64,000 nucleotides of DNA from CBDBBY01 sp965203215 (GTDB taxonomy: Bacteria; Pseudomonadota; Alphaproteobacteria; Rhodobacterales; Rhodobacteraceae). Of the stretch, positions 36,202 to 45,358 are shown in pieces. Positions within the stretch are counted from its first letter, which is position 1. Every line of letters starts with the position of its first letter. Below the pieces are notes generated by a model that worked only from the letters and a program-made list of their open reading frames with translations, had not been told where the DNA came from and ran no database searches. The position numbers and the translations under genes are program-made. The stretch spans positions 4,030,001 through 4,094,000 of the forward strand of contig CBDBBY010000001.1 in NCBI GenBank assembly GCA_965203215.1, given 5' to 3'.

Positions 36202-36621
36202 TCAAATTGCTTCTGCGTCATTCTCGGGTTCCTGGTTTTCTGTGGGCCAATCGTATTGCCTCGTGGTGATCTCGGCATCACTGTCCAAGGTGATCTCAAT
36301 AACCTTGTTGACGGGCTCGTTTTCGCCCAACTAATTCAAGGCGCGCTCGAACAGGCGGCATTGGGTGTCCCGACTAGCAAGGCCGTCTGAGATATTCAGG
36401 CAGACAAGTCCGCAATGGATTTCTTCTTCGCCAACGAGAGGTATGAAATCCTTCGCATTATTGGTGACAAGCACGTATCCGTCGCTCACAGCGCGCCGTA
36501 CTATGACCCAATCCGGATTTCCTTGAAGGCCGAGAAACACGACATGAGTCGCAAAAAACTCTCGATCTATTGCGATTGGGACAAGATCGCGGCTAAGGCA
36601 CTCGTCAATCAAAAATCTCAT
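36202..36621 (-). pseudogene. DUF5615 PIN-like toxin, interrupted by an amber codon
   Basis: From ATG 36621 the frame encodes MRFLIDECLSRDLVPIAIDR and the family motif ILVTNNAKDF-like (YVLVTNNAKDFIPL), then reaches TAG at 36331-36333 after FERALN. The same frame continues for 42 codons as LGENEPVNKVIEITLDSDAE and ITTRQYDWP to TGA at 36202. That continuation resembles the usual DUF5615 C-terminus, so a single substitution seems to have truncated the toxin. The first 96 residues could still be made. Its DUF433 antitoxin partner is directly upstream. Confidence 0.75.
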
Positions 36622-36673
36622 TGGCAATCACGCATGAATCCACATCCTTCAATCCTGCCTAACGCAATTTCGC

Positions 36674-37297
36674 TTATGAGCCCTGAAGCAGCGTGTCGAG
36701 TTTCCCCTTTTTCGTAGTGCGAAGCTTGGTCTCCCACCATGCGGGTCTCCTTTGCCAAGAGTTACGACGAGGGTACGCCATATCGTAGATTGTGGCAGCA
36801 TCCACTTGCTCTTCAGTCAGACTCGGGTAGGCGTCAATAATCGAAGCAACTTGTTCCCCGTTGGCTCGCATTGCCGCAATGACATGGGCGGGAATCCGCG
36901 TACCTTTGAAGCACGGTGCACCGGCTAGGATGTCCCTTTTGCTCACAATAATTCTTTTTGCTTTATCCAACGATGCAAGTCGTTGCTTTACATCGTTCTT
37001 CATTGAGCACACGTCGAAGGAAACGGCGTCCTCGCGAACCGTCTCTGTAACAGGATATTCAAGGACATGGCGCACGAGCCGTCGTCGGTCTTCCAAGGTC
37101 AAGGTACCGGCTGTCTCATAGGCGAGTTTCAGCCCAACCAACGCACACTTGGAAATCATCCACTTGCCTTTGTGCTTCTCCGCGAAGTTGCACAACAAAT
37201 CTTCGCGGAGGATCCAACGCACCGTCTTCAGCGGCACCCCAGTCACATACGCTGCTTCCTTCGCTGATAGCAATTGTTGTTCGGATCTCATCGCCAT
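36674..37297 (-). CDS. DUF433-domain antitoxin with N-terminal helix-turn-helix
   Basis: The 207-residue protein has an N-terminal MerR/excisionase-like helix-turn-helix (LSAKEAAYVTGVPLKTVRWI). The C-terminal DUF433 domain contains DILAGAPCFKGTRIPAHVIA and YPSLTEEQVDAATIYDMAYP. DUF433 proteins pair with DUF5615 PIN-like toxins, and that toxin gene follows 52 bp downstream on the same strand. The antitoxin looks intact. Confidence 0.87.
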   Translation of the reverse strand: MAMRSEQQLLSAKEAAYVTGVPLKTVRWILREDLLCNFAEKHKGKWMISKCALVGLKLAYETAGTLTLEDRRRLVRHVLEYPVTETVREDAVSFDVCSMKNDVKQRLASLDKAKRIIVSKRDILAGAPCFKGTRIPAHVIAAMRANGEQVASIIDAYPSLTEEQVDAATIYDMAYPRRNSWQRRPAWWETKLRTTKKGKLDTLLQGS

Positions 37298-37362
37298 AGC
37301 CTTTCTTTCAACGAAAAGTATGGGCTTATATACTTAGTGTCTGGCAGAAAAGGCGCCGGTTT

Positions 37363-39042
37363 TCACGGACGACCGGCTTGCCGGGGGTCTTCCGAAGCGC
37401 TTTTTCGCGGGGGAGCAAGGCCGGTTCGGCGCCGGGGCCAAAATTTCCGCGTTTTCCTCGGTTTTTCGTGCCGTCGGCGCAGGCTCCGCCGTCGGCCGCC
37501 TTCCGGCCGGTTTCCGGGGGAAACGCCGCTCAGGCGGCGCGCTGTCGTCGGATTGGCTGCAGCCGTTCTCGCATTCCCGCTGCATCCGCCTGCGTTCCAG
37601 CTGCGCTCTTCCCGCCCCTGTTCCCGCTGCATTCGCTTGCGTTGCAGCTGCATCCGCTTGCGCTCGCGCAGGATCTGCCCGATCCGGTGGACGTTGAAGG
37701 CGAGGACGGAGAGGCCGACCGCCATCTCGAATCCGTCCGGGCCGCGCAGCCGGACCCGGTCCAGACCGCGGCGCTCCAGGCTGTTGATCGCCGACTCCAC
37801 TCCCGAATGCTTGCGCCGCGCCGCCGCGAAGGTCGGCTCCGCCTCGCGCTCACGCTCGGCGGCCGACAGCTTGCCCTTCTTCGGCAAGGCGTTCAGATCC
37901 AGCAGCTTGTCCAGCTCTTCGCGGTTCGACGGGCTGTGGAAGCCCCGGTCGAAGCTGCATCCCCGCAGGCCGGGGAACGCCTCCCGGCAGCGCCTGATCA
38001 GCGGAACCGCGACGTCGGCGTCGCCGCCCGTCCGCATGATCTCGTGGCCGAGCGCGAACCCGTTCCCGTCCTCGACGATGCAGACCGGAACGCCGAACTC
38101 GACCGTCTTGTCGGCCTTGCCCTTGGAGATCCACCGGGTGTGGCCCTCGAAGACCGAGAACAGCTTCTCCCCCTGCGGAATCTTCTCCCCCCGCAGCACG
38201 CGGCGGTCGATCTGGTCCGCGAACCGGCGCGCATGGGCGACGAGCCGGCCGATCTCGTCCAGAGCCGCCTCGGGGCAGCCCGCGCGCTTCAGCGCCGCCA
38301 GAGACCCCTCCGCCTTGGCGGCCAGCTTCAAGGACGCCGCCAGATAGGACCGAACCGCGCCCGGACGGGAGCGCTGCAGCGACGCCGTCCTCACGGCGTC
38401 GGACAGAGCTCCGACCGTGCTTTCCCAATGCCGCCGCCGGCGCCATCCGGAAACGCCGAACGCCGCGCAGGCCCGCGACGCCTCCCGGATCAGGCAGCGG
38501 ACCGAATCCCGAAGCAGGCCGACGTCGGTCGGATAGCGCACGTCCGTCTCCGCCACGAACGAGTCGCAGCGACCGACCAGCGCCGCGCCAGGCTCCAGTC
38601 CCAAGATCTCCTGCCCGGCCGCCGCAACAAGATCGTTCACCTTGCGCAGAAGCTCCGGCGCCGGCAGGGCCACATTGTCCCGGATGGTCCGGAGCTCGTA
38701 GCGGCAGGGATCGAACCAGACGTCGTGGCCCGGAAACGACTGAACATCCGCATGCCGGTCCGCGATCTCCCGCAGCCGGTCGAAGTCGCACCGAAGCCCC
38801 TGCTTCAGAAGGCCCACCGCCAGAATCCGCCACAGATCCATCCCCGGGCGGCCCGTGTCCCGGCGACGGCCCGGAAGGATGTGCGCCTCCGGAAGGCGGA
38901 ACAGCGCCGTCCGCGTCGCCTCGTCCTCGTAGATCGCCTGAATCCCGATCAGGAGCGCCGGGATGTCGTCCCGAGACTCCGCGTCCAGCTCGATCGCACC
39001 GATGTCGACCGAACCCAGCCAGGACTGCTCCAACAGACTTAT
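37363..39042 (-). CDS. ISNCY/ISDol1-type transposase abutting gcvP
   Basis: The protein matches ISNCY-group DDE transposases. It starts near LLEQSWLGSVDIGAIELDAE and continues GIQAIYEDEATRTALF, GRPGMDLWRILAVGLLKQGL, then SVFEGHTRWISKGKADKTVE, GCSFDRGFHSPSN and a helical C-terminus. A possible TTG start lies at 39033. The frame stays open upstream into gcvP sequence, so no natural start with a good ribosome-binding site is visible. The tail after RIGQILRERKR runs about 110 residues past the usual end. It is probably a truncated or fused copy. Confidence 0.75.
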   Translation of the reverse strand: MSLLEQSWLGSVDIGAIELDAESRDDIPALLIGIQAIYEDEATRTALFRLPEAHILPGRRRDTGRPGMDLWRILAVGLLKQGLRCDFDRLREIADRHADVQSFPGHDVWFDPCRYELRTIRDNVALPAPELLRKVNDLVAAAGQEILGLEPGAALVGRCDSFVAETDVRYPTDVGLLRDSVRCLIREASRACAAFGVSGWRRRRHWESTVGALSDAVRTASLQRSRPGAVRSYLAASLKLAAKAEGSLAALKRAGCPEAALDEIGRLVAHARRFADQIDRRVLRGEKIPQGEKLFSVFEGHTRWISKGKADKTVEFGVPVCIVEDGNGFALGHEIMRTGGDADVAVPLIRRCREAFPGLRGCSFDRGFHSPSNREELDKLLDLNALPKKGKLSAAEREREAEPTFAAARRKHSGVESAINSLERRGLDRVRLRGPDGFEMAVGLSVLAFNVHRIGQILRERKRMQLQRKRMQREQGREERSWNAGGCSGNARTAAANPTTARRLSGVSPGNRPEGGRRRSLRRRHEKPRKTRKFWPRRRTGLAPPRKSASEDPRQAGRP

Positions 39043-41864
39043 TCCGCAAGCCTGCCGATGAAGTTTCGATCGCCTTGCAGATTGTCGACCCGGTTCACGG
39101 GCGGCCAGTATTTTGAATCCTCCAATGCCCCGGCAGGGAAAATCCCCCTTCGTCTCGAATAGGGACGATCCCACTCGCCGACCAGATCCGCTGCGGTATG
39201 CGGCGCATTGACCAGCACGTTGTTCGCAGGATCCGACTGGCCGGAGCGCACCGCTTCGATTTCATCCGCAATTTCAATCATGGCGTCGCAAAATCTGTCC
39301 AGTTCCGATTTCGGTTCCGATTCTGTAGGCTCGACCATCAGCGTGCCGGGAACCGGCCAACTCATCGTCGGCGGATGAAACCCGTTGTCAATCAAACGCT
39401 TCGCGACATCCTCCACCGTAATGGCGGTACCTTCGACGGCGGCATTAATGTCGATTATGCATTCGTGGGCGACGAAACCGTTGCGGCCCGCGTAGCGAAT
39501 CTTGTATTTCTGCTGAAGGCGGCGGGCGACATAGTTCGAATTCAGAATTGCCATCTTCGTGGCCTGTTCCAAACCTTCGCCGCCCATCAGCAACAAATAC
39601 GCCCATGACACCACTAGAATGGAAGCCGAGCCGAGTCTGCTTCCGCTTACCGCGCCGACGGCCTCGCCAGTCGCCGGGTCGCCGGGGAGGAATTCCGCCA
39701 AATGCGACTTCACGCCGATCGGACCCATGCCAGGTCCGCCGCCTCCGTGCGGAATGCAGAATGTTTTGTGCAAATTCAGGTGCGCCACATCGGCGCCGAG
39801 ATCGCCGGGCTTTGCAATTCCCAGCAAAGCGTTCAGGTTTGCGCCGTCAAGATAGACTTGTCCGCCGAACCTGTGGGTAATGTCGATGACTTCCCTGATT
39901 CCACTTTCGAAGACTCCGTGGGTCGACGGATAAGTTACCATGGTCGCCGCCAATGCGTCGCCGACGGTTTCGGTCTTTTTGGCGAGATCGTCCAAGTCCA
40001 CGGATCCGTCATCGCTCGTGCCGATTTCGACGACGTCATAGCCCGCGAGGCTGGCGGAAGCCGCGTTCGTTCCGTGCGCGGATTCAGGTATCATGCAAAT
40101 GTTGCGGTGCGCTTGCCCGATGCTGGACAGGTATCCTCGGATGGCCATCAGCCCTGCGTATTCGCCTTGCGCCCCGGAATTGGGCTGCATGGAAATCTTG
40201 TCGAAACCCGTTATTTGGCAAAGCTTGCGCGAGAGGTCTTCGACCAGTTCAAGAAAGCCCCCTGCCTGATTGAGCGGCGCGAGCGGATGAATCTGGCTGA
40301 ATTCCGGCCAAGTCACCGGAATCATTTCCGTCGCGGCATTGAGCTTCATCGTGCAGGATCCGAGAGGAATCATCGACCTGTCCAGCGCAAGATCCCGATC
40401 GGACAGGCCGCGAATGAATCTCGTGAATGCGGCTTCCGAGCGATTCAAGTGGAATACCGAGTGCGTCAAGAGGTTCGTCCTCCGCTCGACCTCCACCGGA
40501 ATGCGCGGCTTCCGTCCTTTGCGCACGGTTCCCGGCCCGGCTTTGAAGACCTTGCACACGTCTTCCATCAGGTTCTCATCGGTGAGTTCGTCGACCGAAA
40601 TCCCGATTTTGCCGCCGGGAATGTCTCTTGCATTTATCCTTTCTCGGCCAAGTTCCCGAAGCAGTTCCTCTTTCTTGTCTCCGACCTCGATCATGAAGGT
40701 GTCGAAGATCGGCTCGCCGCCGATCTGATGACCGGCGCTTGCAAGCGCATCCCTCAGATCGCAGGCATTGGAATGGATTCGCTCGGCTATGGTTCGCAGC
40801 CCAGCTCTGCCGTGGAAGACGGCGTACATCGCCGCCATTACCGCGGGAAGCACCTGCGCTGTGCAAATGTTCGATTTGGCTTTTTGCCGCCGGATGTGCT
40901 GCTCTCTGGTTTGCAGCGCAAGGCGCAGCGCGGGCTTGTCGCGACCGTCTTTTGAAACGCCGACGATTCTGCCCGGCAGCTCACGCTTCAGCTTTTCTTT
41001 CGCCGCAATGAATGCGGCGTGAGGTCCTCCGAAACCGAGCGGAACGCCGAACCTCTGCGCCGAGCCGACTGCAATGTCAGCTCCCATGGCGCCCGGCTCC
41101 TTGAACAGCATGAGCGCCATCGGATCCGCCGAAAACACCGCAAGTCCTCCGGCGTCATGCAAAGCCCCGGTTTCCGCCGAAAAATCGCGGATTGCTCCAT
41201 AGGTTCCCGGATACTGAAACAGCGCGCCGAAACAAGGCTCGTCCCGAAGGTCCTGCTTCGGATCGCCGATGCGCAACTGAATTCCGATGGGCTCGGCGCG
41301 AGTGCGCAGAACTGCGATGTTTTGCGGATGGCAATCGCGATCCACGAAAAACACTTTGGATTTCGACTTCGAAGACCGGTAGGCCATAGTCATCGCTTCC
41401 GCGCACGCGGTTGCCTCGTCCAGCAACGACGCGTTGGCGACTTCAAGACCGGTCAAATCGCAAACCATCGTCTGGAATATCAGAAGCACTTCAAGGCGGC
41501 CTTGGCTGATCTCCGATTGGTAAGGCGTATAGGCTGTGTACCAAGCGGGACTTTCAAGGATATTGCGAATGATCGGGGACGGCGTGTCGGTTCCGTAGAA
41601 TCCGGCGCCTATCAATGATCTGAACACGACGTTTTTTTCAGCAGTTGCACGGATCCTCGCCAGTGTTTCGCGCTCCGAGAGCGGGTTCCCGATGTCCAGT
41701 GCTTCGCTATGCCCGAGCTTTTCGGGCAGCAGGCTCCTGATGAAGCCTTCGATTTCTCCAAAGCCAAGGGAGGCCAGCATCTCGTCGATTTCAATTGGCG
41801 AAGGACCGATGTGCCGCAAATTCGCGAAGTCGTCCGGGAAAAAATGCTTGATGTCGTGGAGCAT
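39039..41864 (-). CDS. gcvP: Glycine dehydrogenase (decarboxylating), P-protein of the glycine cleavage system
   Basis: The 941-residue protein contains both GcvP halves, starting HFFPDDFANLRHIGPSPIEI. The pyridoxal-phosphate lysine lies in HLNLHKTFCIPHGGGGPGMG. It decarboxylates glycine and hands the aminomethyl group to GcvH. It is the last gene of a minus-strand gcvT-gcvH-gcvP operon. The C-terminus ends GDRNFIGRLAE instead of the common GDRN-(L/I)-C-(S/T)-CPP tail, about ten residues shorter than usual. A transposase begins exactly there, so the natural 3' end was probably replaced. Activity may be kept. Confidence 0.95.
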   Translation of the reverse strand: MLHDIKHFFPDDFANLRHIGPSPIEIDEMLASLGFGEIEGFIRSLLPEKLGHSEALDIGNPLSERETLARIRATAEKNVVFRSLIGAGFYGTDTPSPIIRNILESPAWYTAYTPYQSEISQGRLEVLLIFQTMVCDLTGLEVANASLLDEATACAEAMTMAYRSSKSKSKVFFVDRDCHPQNIAVLRTRAEPIGIQLRIGDPKQDLRDEPCFGALFQYPGTYGAIRDFSAETGALHDAGGLAVFSADPMALMLFKEPGAMGADIAVGSAQRFGVPLGFGGPHAAFIAAKEKLKRELPGRIVGVSKDGRDKPALRLALQTREQHIRRQKAKSNICTAQVLPAVMAAMYAVFHGRAGLRTIAERIHSNACDLRDALASAGHQIGGEPIFDTFMIEVGDKKEELLRELGRERINARDIPGGKIGISVDELTDENLMEDVCKVFKAGPGTVRKGRKPRIPVEVERRTNLLTHSVFHLNRSEAAFTRFIRGLSDRDLALDRSMIPLGSCTMKLNAATEMIPVTWPEFSQIHPLAPLNQAGGFLELVEDLSRKLCQITGFDKISMQPNSGAQGEYAGLMAIRGYLSSIGQAHRNICMIPESAHGTNAASASLAGYDVVEIGTSDDGSVDLDDLAKKTETVGDALAATMVTYPSTHGVFESGIREVIDITHRFGGQVYLDGANLNALLGIAKPGDLGADVAHLNLHKTFCIPHGGGGPGMGPIGVKSHLAEFLPGDPATGEAVGAVSGSRLGSASILVVSWAYLLLMGGEGLEQATKMAILNSNYVARRLQQKYKIRYAGRNGFVAHECIIDINAAVEGTAITVEDVAKRLIDNGFHPPTMSWPVPGTLMVEPTESEPKSELDRFCDAMIEIADEIEAVRSGQSDPANNVLVNAPHTAADLVGEWDRPYSRRRGIFPAGALEDSKYWPPVNRVDNLQGDRNFIGRLAE

Positions 41865-41879
41865 TGGTTCAGTCGCTCG

Positions 41880-42239
41880 TCAAGCAATCAATTCATTGTA
41901 CTGGTCTTCCGACATGAACTGGTCGAACTGCTCGGGCTCATCGAATTCCATTTTGAAAAACCACCCTTCATTCAGCGGGTCGTTGGACACGATTGCCGGC
42001 TCGTCCGCGACAGCGGCGTTGACGCCGACGATGGTGCCCGACGCGGGCGCATTTATTTCCGACGCCGCCTTGACGCTTTCGACGACTGCGACTTCGGAAC
42101 CGCATTCGACTTTCGCGCCGATGTCCGGCAGCTCAATGAAGACGATGTCGCCAAGCTGAGACGCCGCGTATTCCGTGATGCCTACCGTGAATTCGTTGCC
42201 GTCCTTGGTCAGCCATTCGTGATCTTCAGTATACCGCAA
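41880..42239 (-). CDS. gcvH: Glycine cleavage system H protein
   Basis: The 119-residue lipoyl carrier has the modified lysine K57 in VVESVKAASEI and the usual start MRYTEDHEWL. It shuttles the aminomethyl group between GcvP, GcvT and dihydrolipoyl dehydrogenase. It lies between gcvT and gcvP with short gaps of 26 and 15 bp. Confidence 0.97.
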   Translation of the reverse strand: MRYTEDHEWLTKDGNEFTVGITEYAASQLGDIVFIELPDIGAKVECGSEVAVVESVKAASEINAPASGTIVGVNAAVADEPAIVSNDPLNEGWFFKMEFDEPEQFDQFMSEDQYNELIA

Positions 42240-42265
42240 TTTCAGTTCCTTCCGTCAGTCGTTGG

Positions 42266-43408
42266 TCAGTTGCGCAGAAAAGGCATGTCGACGATGCGCG
42301 CCGGGTGAAACTTTCCTCGCACGTTGCCGTACGCCTTGTCGGCGTCCCGCGCGAAGTCCGCGTCAAGGTAGCAGATCGAAATCGGCGAACCTACGCTCGG
42401 TCCGAACCCTCCCGATGTCACTTTCCCAACGGCGTTGCGCCCCTCAGCGTCCTCAAAGAGAGGCGTGCCAGACCTCAGCGGCACCCGACCGTCCGGGACC
42501 AAGCCGACCCTGCGGCGGATCGGTCCGCTTCCAAGCTCATCGTCAATCCGCTTGAATCCGGGGTAACCTCCCGCTCGATCGCCGCCTTGCTTTCGAGCCG
42601 TGCCTATTGTCCAGGCAAGGCCCGCCTCCACGGGAGAGGTGTCTTCGTCGATGTCGTTGCCGTAAAGGCAAAAACCCTTCTCGAGCCTCAGCGAGTCTCT
42701 CGCGCCGAGACCGGCGGGCTCGACTTCATCCATTTCAATGAGCCTTGATGCGAAGGACTCGGCATGATCGCCGTTCATCGAAATCTCGAATCCGTCCTCG
42801 CCCGTGTATCCCGAACGAGAAATGACCAGCTCGGCCCCGTCCGCTTCGAACTCGGAAACGTCCATGTACTTCATGCCGCGAACACCCGGAACCAAGCGTT
42901 CCAGCGCGACGGCGGACGCCGGACCTTGCAATGCCAGCAGCGCAAGATTCCCGTGAAATTCGACGGTGCCGTTTTCAGAGAGCGCTCCGTTCAGCAACGA
43001 GGCGACTTTGTCCCGCCGCGAGCCGTTCGCCACGAGGCGGTAGCGATCATTCAACCTGCCGGCAATGAAATCGTCCACGATGCCGCCGAGTTCGTTGGTG
43101 ATGACGCCGTAAACCTGTCGACCTGAGCGCAATCCGACAAAGTCCGTCGGCGAAAGAGTTTCAAGCGCGACTGCAAGACCGCGCGGCAAGCCTGCCCGGG
43201 ATCGAACTTCGAATTGACCCATGTGGCTTACGTCGAACAAGCCGGCCGAACTGCGAGTCCATCGGTGTTCCTCGAGAATTCCTTTGCCGTATTGGATCGG
43301 CAATTCGAACCCGGCGAAGGGCACCATCTTGGCGCCGATGCGCTTATGCAGGTCGTAGAGCGGGGTGCGCCTCAGCGGCTCGGGATCCTGGGCCGATTCG
43401 GAGGACAT
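42266..43408 (-). CDS. gcvT: Aminomethyltransferase, T-protein of the glycine cleavage system
   Basis: The 380-residue protein has the GcvT start LRRTPLYDLHKRIGAKMVPF, the folate-binding core (GLFDVSHMGQFEV and SRSGYTGEDGFEI) and a GcvT C-terminal barrel. It transfers the one-carbon unit to tetrahydrofolate. Its ATG overlaps, as TGATG, the stop of an open frame from upstream (ending PYEAGGCGPSASRRRS) that may be the tail of a lost gene. Upstream sequence is IS debris from 43554, so the native promoter may be displaced. No glycine riboswitch was recognised. Confidence 0.95.
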   Translation of the reverse strand: MSSESAQDPEPLRRTPLYDLHKRIGAKMVPFAGFELPIQYGKGILEEHRWTRSSAGLFDVSHMGQFEVRSRAGLPRGLAVALETLSPTDFVGLRSGRQVYGVITNELGGIVDDFIAGRLNDRYRLVANGSRRDKVASLLNGALSENGTVEFHGNLALLALQGPASAVALERLVPGVRGMKYMDVSEFEADGAELVISRSGYTGEDGFEISMNGDHAESFASRLIEMDEVEPAGLGARDSLRLEKGFCLYGNDIDEDTSPVEAGLAWTIGTARKQGGDRAGGYPGFKRIDDELGSGPIRRRVGLVPDGRVPLRSGTPLFEDAEGRNAVGKVTSGGFGPSVGSPISICYLDADFARDADKAYGNVRGKFHPARIVDMPFLRN

Positions 43409-43553
43409 CAGCTGCGCCGCCTCGACGCACTCGGACCGCAGCCGCCAGCTTCATAAGGACATATCGGCAAAACAGTCTCGCGCACCGAATGAATTCTCGA
43501 CGGCGGAACATAGGTCAGGTCAAGACCGCGCGCAAGCGCACGCTCCGAGTGGG

Positions 43554-44010
43554 GTGCGGTCCATTTTCTTTGGTTGGGCGGCTGCGGCGCGGCAAGCCCT
43601 CCAATCGAGGAAGTCGGGCCAACGCATGTTTTCGAAGCGGCATCCGATGGCGGGCACGGCGTTGGCGCCCGCTTTCGACCAGCAGCCTCCCGACTGTTCG
43701 AACCGGTTCCCGCGATGCAGTTGCAGGCGCTTTCCGCGATGCCGGATCCGGTCGGCAGGCCGCGCGTCCGACAGGGGTCGCAGCGCATCCGGTCTCCCCC
43801 GGCCTCGCAGGTGCGGATGCAGGCCGCGACGGCTTCGGACCGGTCGCGGCGCGGCTTCAGGGCGGCGATGGCCAGCTCGACCCGCCCGGCGTCCGGCTGT
43901 TTCCTGATCCGGTCCATCCATGCCTTCCGCTTGCCCTTGTCCGGCACCATGCACCGCCCCGTCTTCGGCCTTCGCCAAGGTCGGCGGCGGGAACGCAATA
44001 TCATGGTTGA
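43554..44010 (-). pseudogene. ISKra4-family transposase C-terminal fragment
   Basis: The left boundary GGGTGCGGTCC near 43554 resembles a decayed ISKra4 end. The following bases match the ISKra4 3' region at 32361 onward (AGGAAGTCGGGCCAACG). The minus-strand frame encodes CDPCRTRGLPTGSGIAESAC, the ISKra4 C-terminal motif, preceded by RKAWMDRIRKQPDAGRVELA. The N-terminal part is missing and replaced by an IS21 scrap. Confidence 0.75.
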
Positions 44011-44011
44011 G

Positions 44012-44157
44012 ATACGGAAGTTTTCGGCGTTTCGGCGGCGAGCCGGCCCGGTCGTCGGTTCGGGTCTCCTTTTTGGGCCGCCCTCGTTTCTTCGGCGGCG
44101 GGGCGGTTGGCGCATTCGCTCGGACGTGCTCGGGAATGAGGTCGGCGTGTTTGGGTT
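44012..44157 (-). pseudogene. istB 3' fragment (IS21 remnant)
   Basis: This stretch matches the last 45 or so codons of istB: on the minus strand it encodes HADLIPEHVRANAPTAPPPK followed by KRGRPKKETR. It then joins a segment containing GCAATATCATGGTTGAGATAC. The same join of istB tail and this segment occurs at about 51840-51880, so both sites derive from one ancestral arrangement. Confidence 0.7.
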
Positions 44158-45358
44158 CAGCATCTTTGCGGCTGGCGGAGGTCCGATTCGGCCGCTTTCG
44201 CCCGGATGCGCGGCTCCGCCGTCCGCGGACCTCTGACGGTCGCGCCGGGGTCGCCTCGCGCTGATTCTTGAAGGCCCCGATCGGACCCCTTGAGGCGCCG
44301 AAATCCGGCGGCGCGCGAGGACGGGATGCGCCCGGGAGGATGTTCCTTGCGACGCGGGCGGGCGATCGCTTGAATTCTCGCGGCTTTCGCCGCGGAGCCC
44401 CGGTCGGCTTTCCCGAAGGCGGAGATCCTCTTGGACCGTCCGGCGCGCGGATGGAAGGCGGCGAGGGCCCGATGCGCTCCCGCCATGGATTGGCCGGAAG
44501 CGGGCGGCGGAACCGGGAGATTGAAGGGGAGTCCGCGAGGACCGCCGCCGCCGGGCGGGCCGGGAGTCGCGGCCGGCCCGTCCGGCCCGTTCAAGCATAT
44601 CGGCGGAGTCTTGTCCGCCTTCCCGGCTCCAAGGCTATCCGGCGAGCCACATGAAGAAATACAACGCGGTGTTCTCCGGCTGGCGGACTTGATCGGAATC
44701 GCCGGGCGAAAGCCATGCGTCCGTGAGTCCGGCGCTCTGCGCGGATGCGGCGGGGCCGCCGCCGGCCAGGCTCCGTTCGTCGCAGGCCCGGCGTCGGTCG
44801 TCGCGTGCGCCGCGACGGCCGAGGCGAGCGACATGGCGGCGATGAAAGCGGCAAAGGTCTTCATTGTTCCCATCCTTCCAATTCCTGTGTTTCGTTCCAA
44901 GTGAAACATCATTTACCATATCATATATTATCATGTAAAGAGATAATTCAAGTAAAATCCACAATTTCCTCAATTATCACGAATTTGTGAAATCGGCGCC
45001 GCGGCGGCGTTCGGGCGTCATGCCTGCGGAGCGCGCGCCGGTCCGTCCCGAACCGGAAGCCCGGCCGATCGACAATCTGACAATCATCCGACAGGAATGA
45101 TCGGATGCCGTCCCGAGCTCGCCCGCCGATGCGATTCCGTCCTGACGCCGGGGCGGCGGGCTCCCGAGCTGCGTCCGGCCGAAGATCCGCGGCCGGAGGG
45201 ACCCGGGAGGCAGGCGACCGGATTTTCCGGGGCGTCCGCAAATGCCGCGAAGACGACCCAAGCGGTTGGGTTTCAACGCCGATCTGGTCAAGCGCGGAAT
45301 CGGGAGGCAGCACTTCCGCAGGGGACAGATCCTGTTTCCGATGGCGCTTGCTGATCGG
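44158..45358. other. Mosaic non-coding region with a decayed secreted-protein gene
   Basis: About 1.2 kb of very GC-rich sequence with no intact gene. On the minus strand ATG 44864 opens a convincing signal peptide (MKTFAAFIAAMSLASAVAAH). In another frame the stretch ends LTDAWLSPGDSDQVRQPENT ALYFFMWLAG near 44636, so a small exported protein seems to have been frameshifted. The rest (44160-44630 and 44950-45358) yields only Arg/Pro-rich overlapping frames and is probably IS debris. Confidence 0.45.

Noticed and set aside
15215..36621. General recoding of TAG as a sense codon, suggested by two amber-interrupted toxins
   Set aside because: Other genes in the window end normally at TAG, and both cases are in TA toxins where loss is readily selected. 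Pseudogenisation is simpler.
37378..39162. A 594-codon plus-strand open frame opposite the ISNCY transposase
   Set aside because: Its translation is Arg/Pro/Gly/Ala-rich with no domain, and the minus strand encodes a clear transposase. GC-rich DNA often leaves the antisense strand open.
43409..43553. Possible glycine riboswitch upstream of gcvT
   Set aside because: No conserved aptamer cores were found in the short native interval before IS debris begins.
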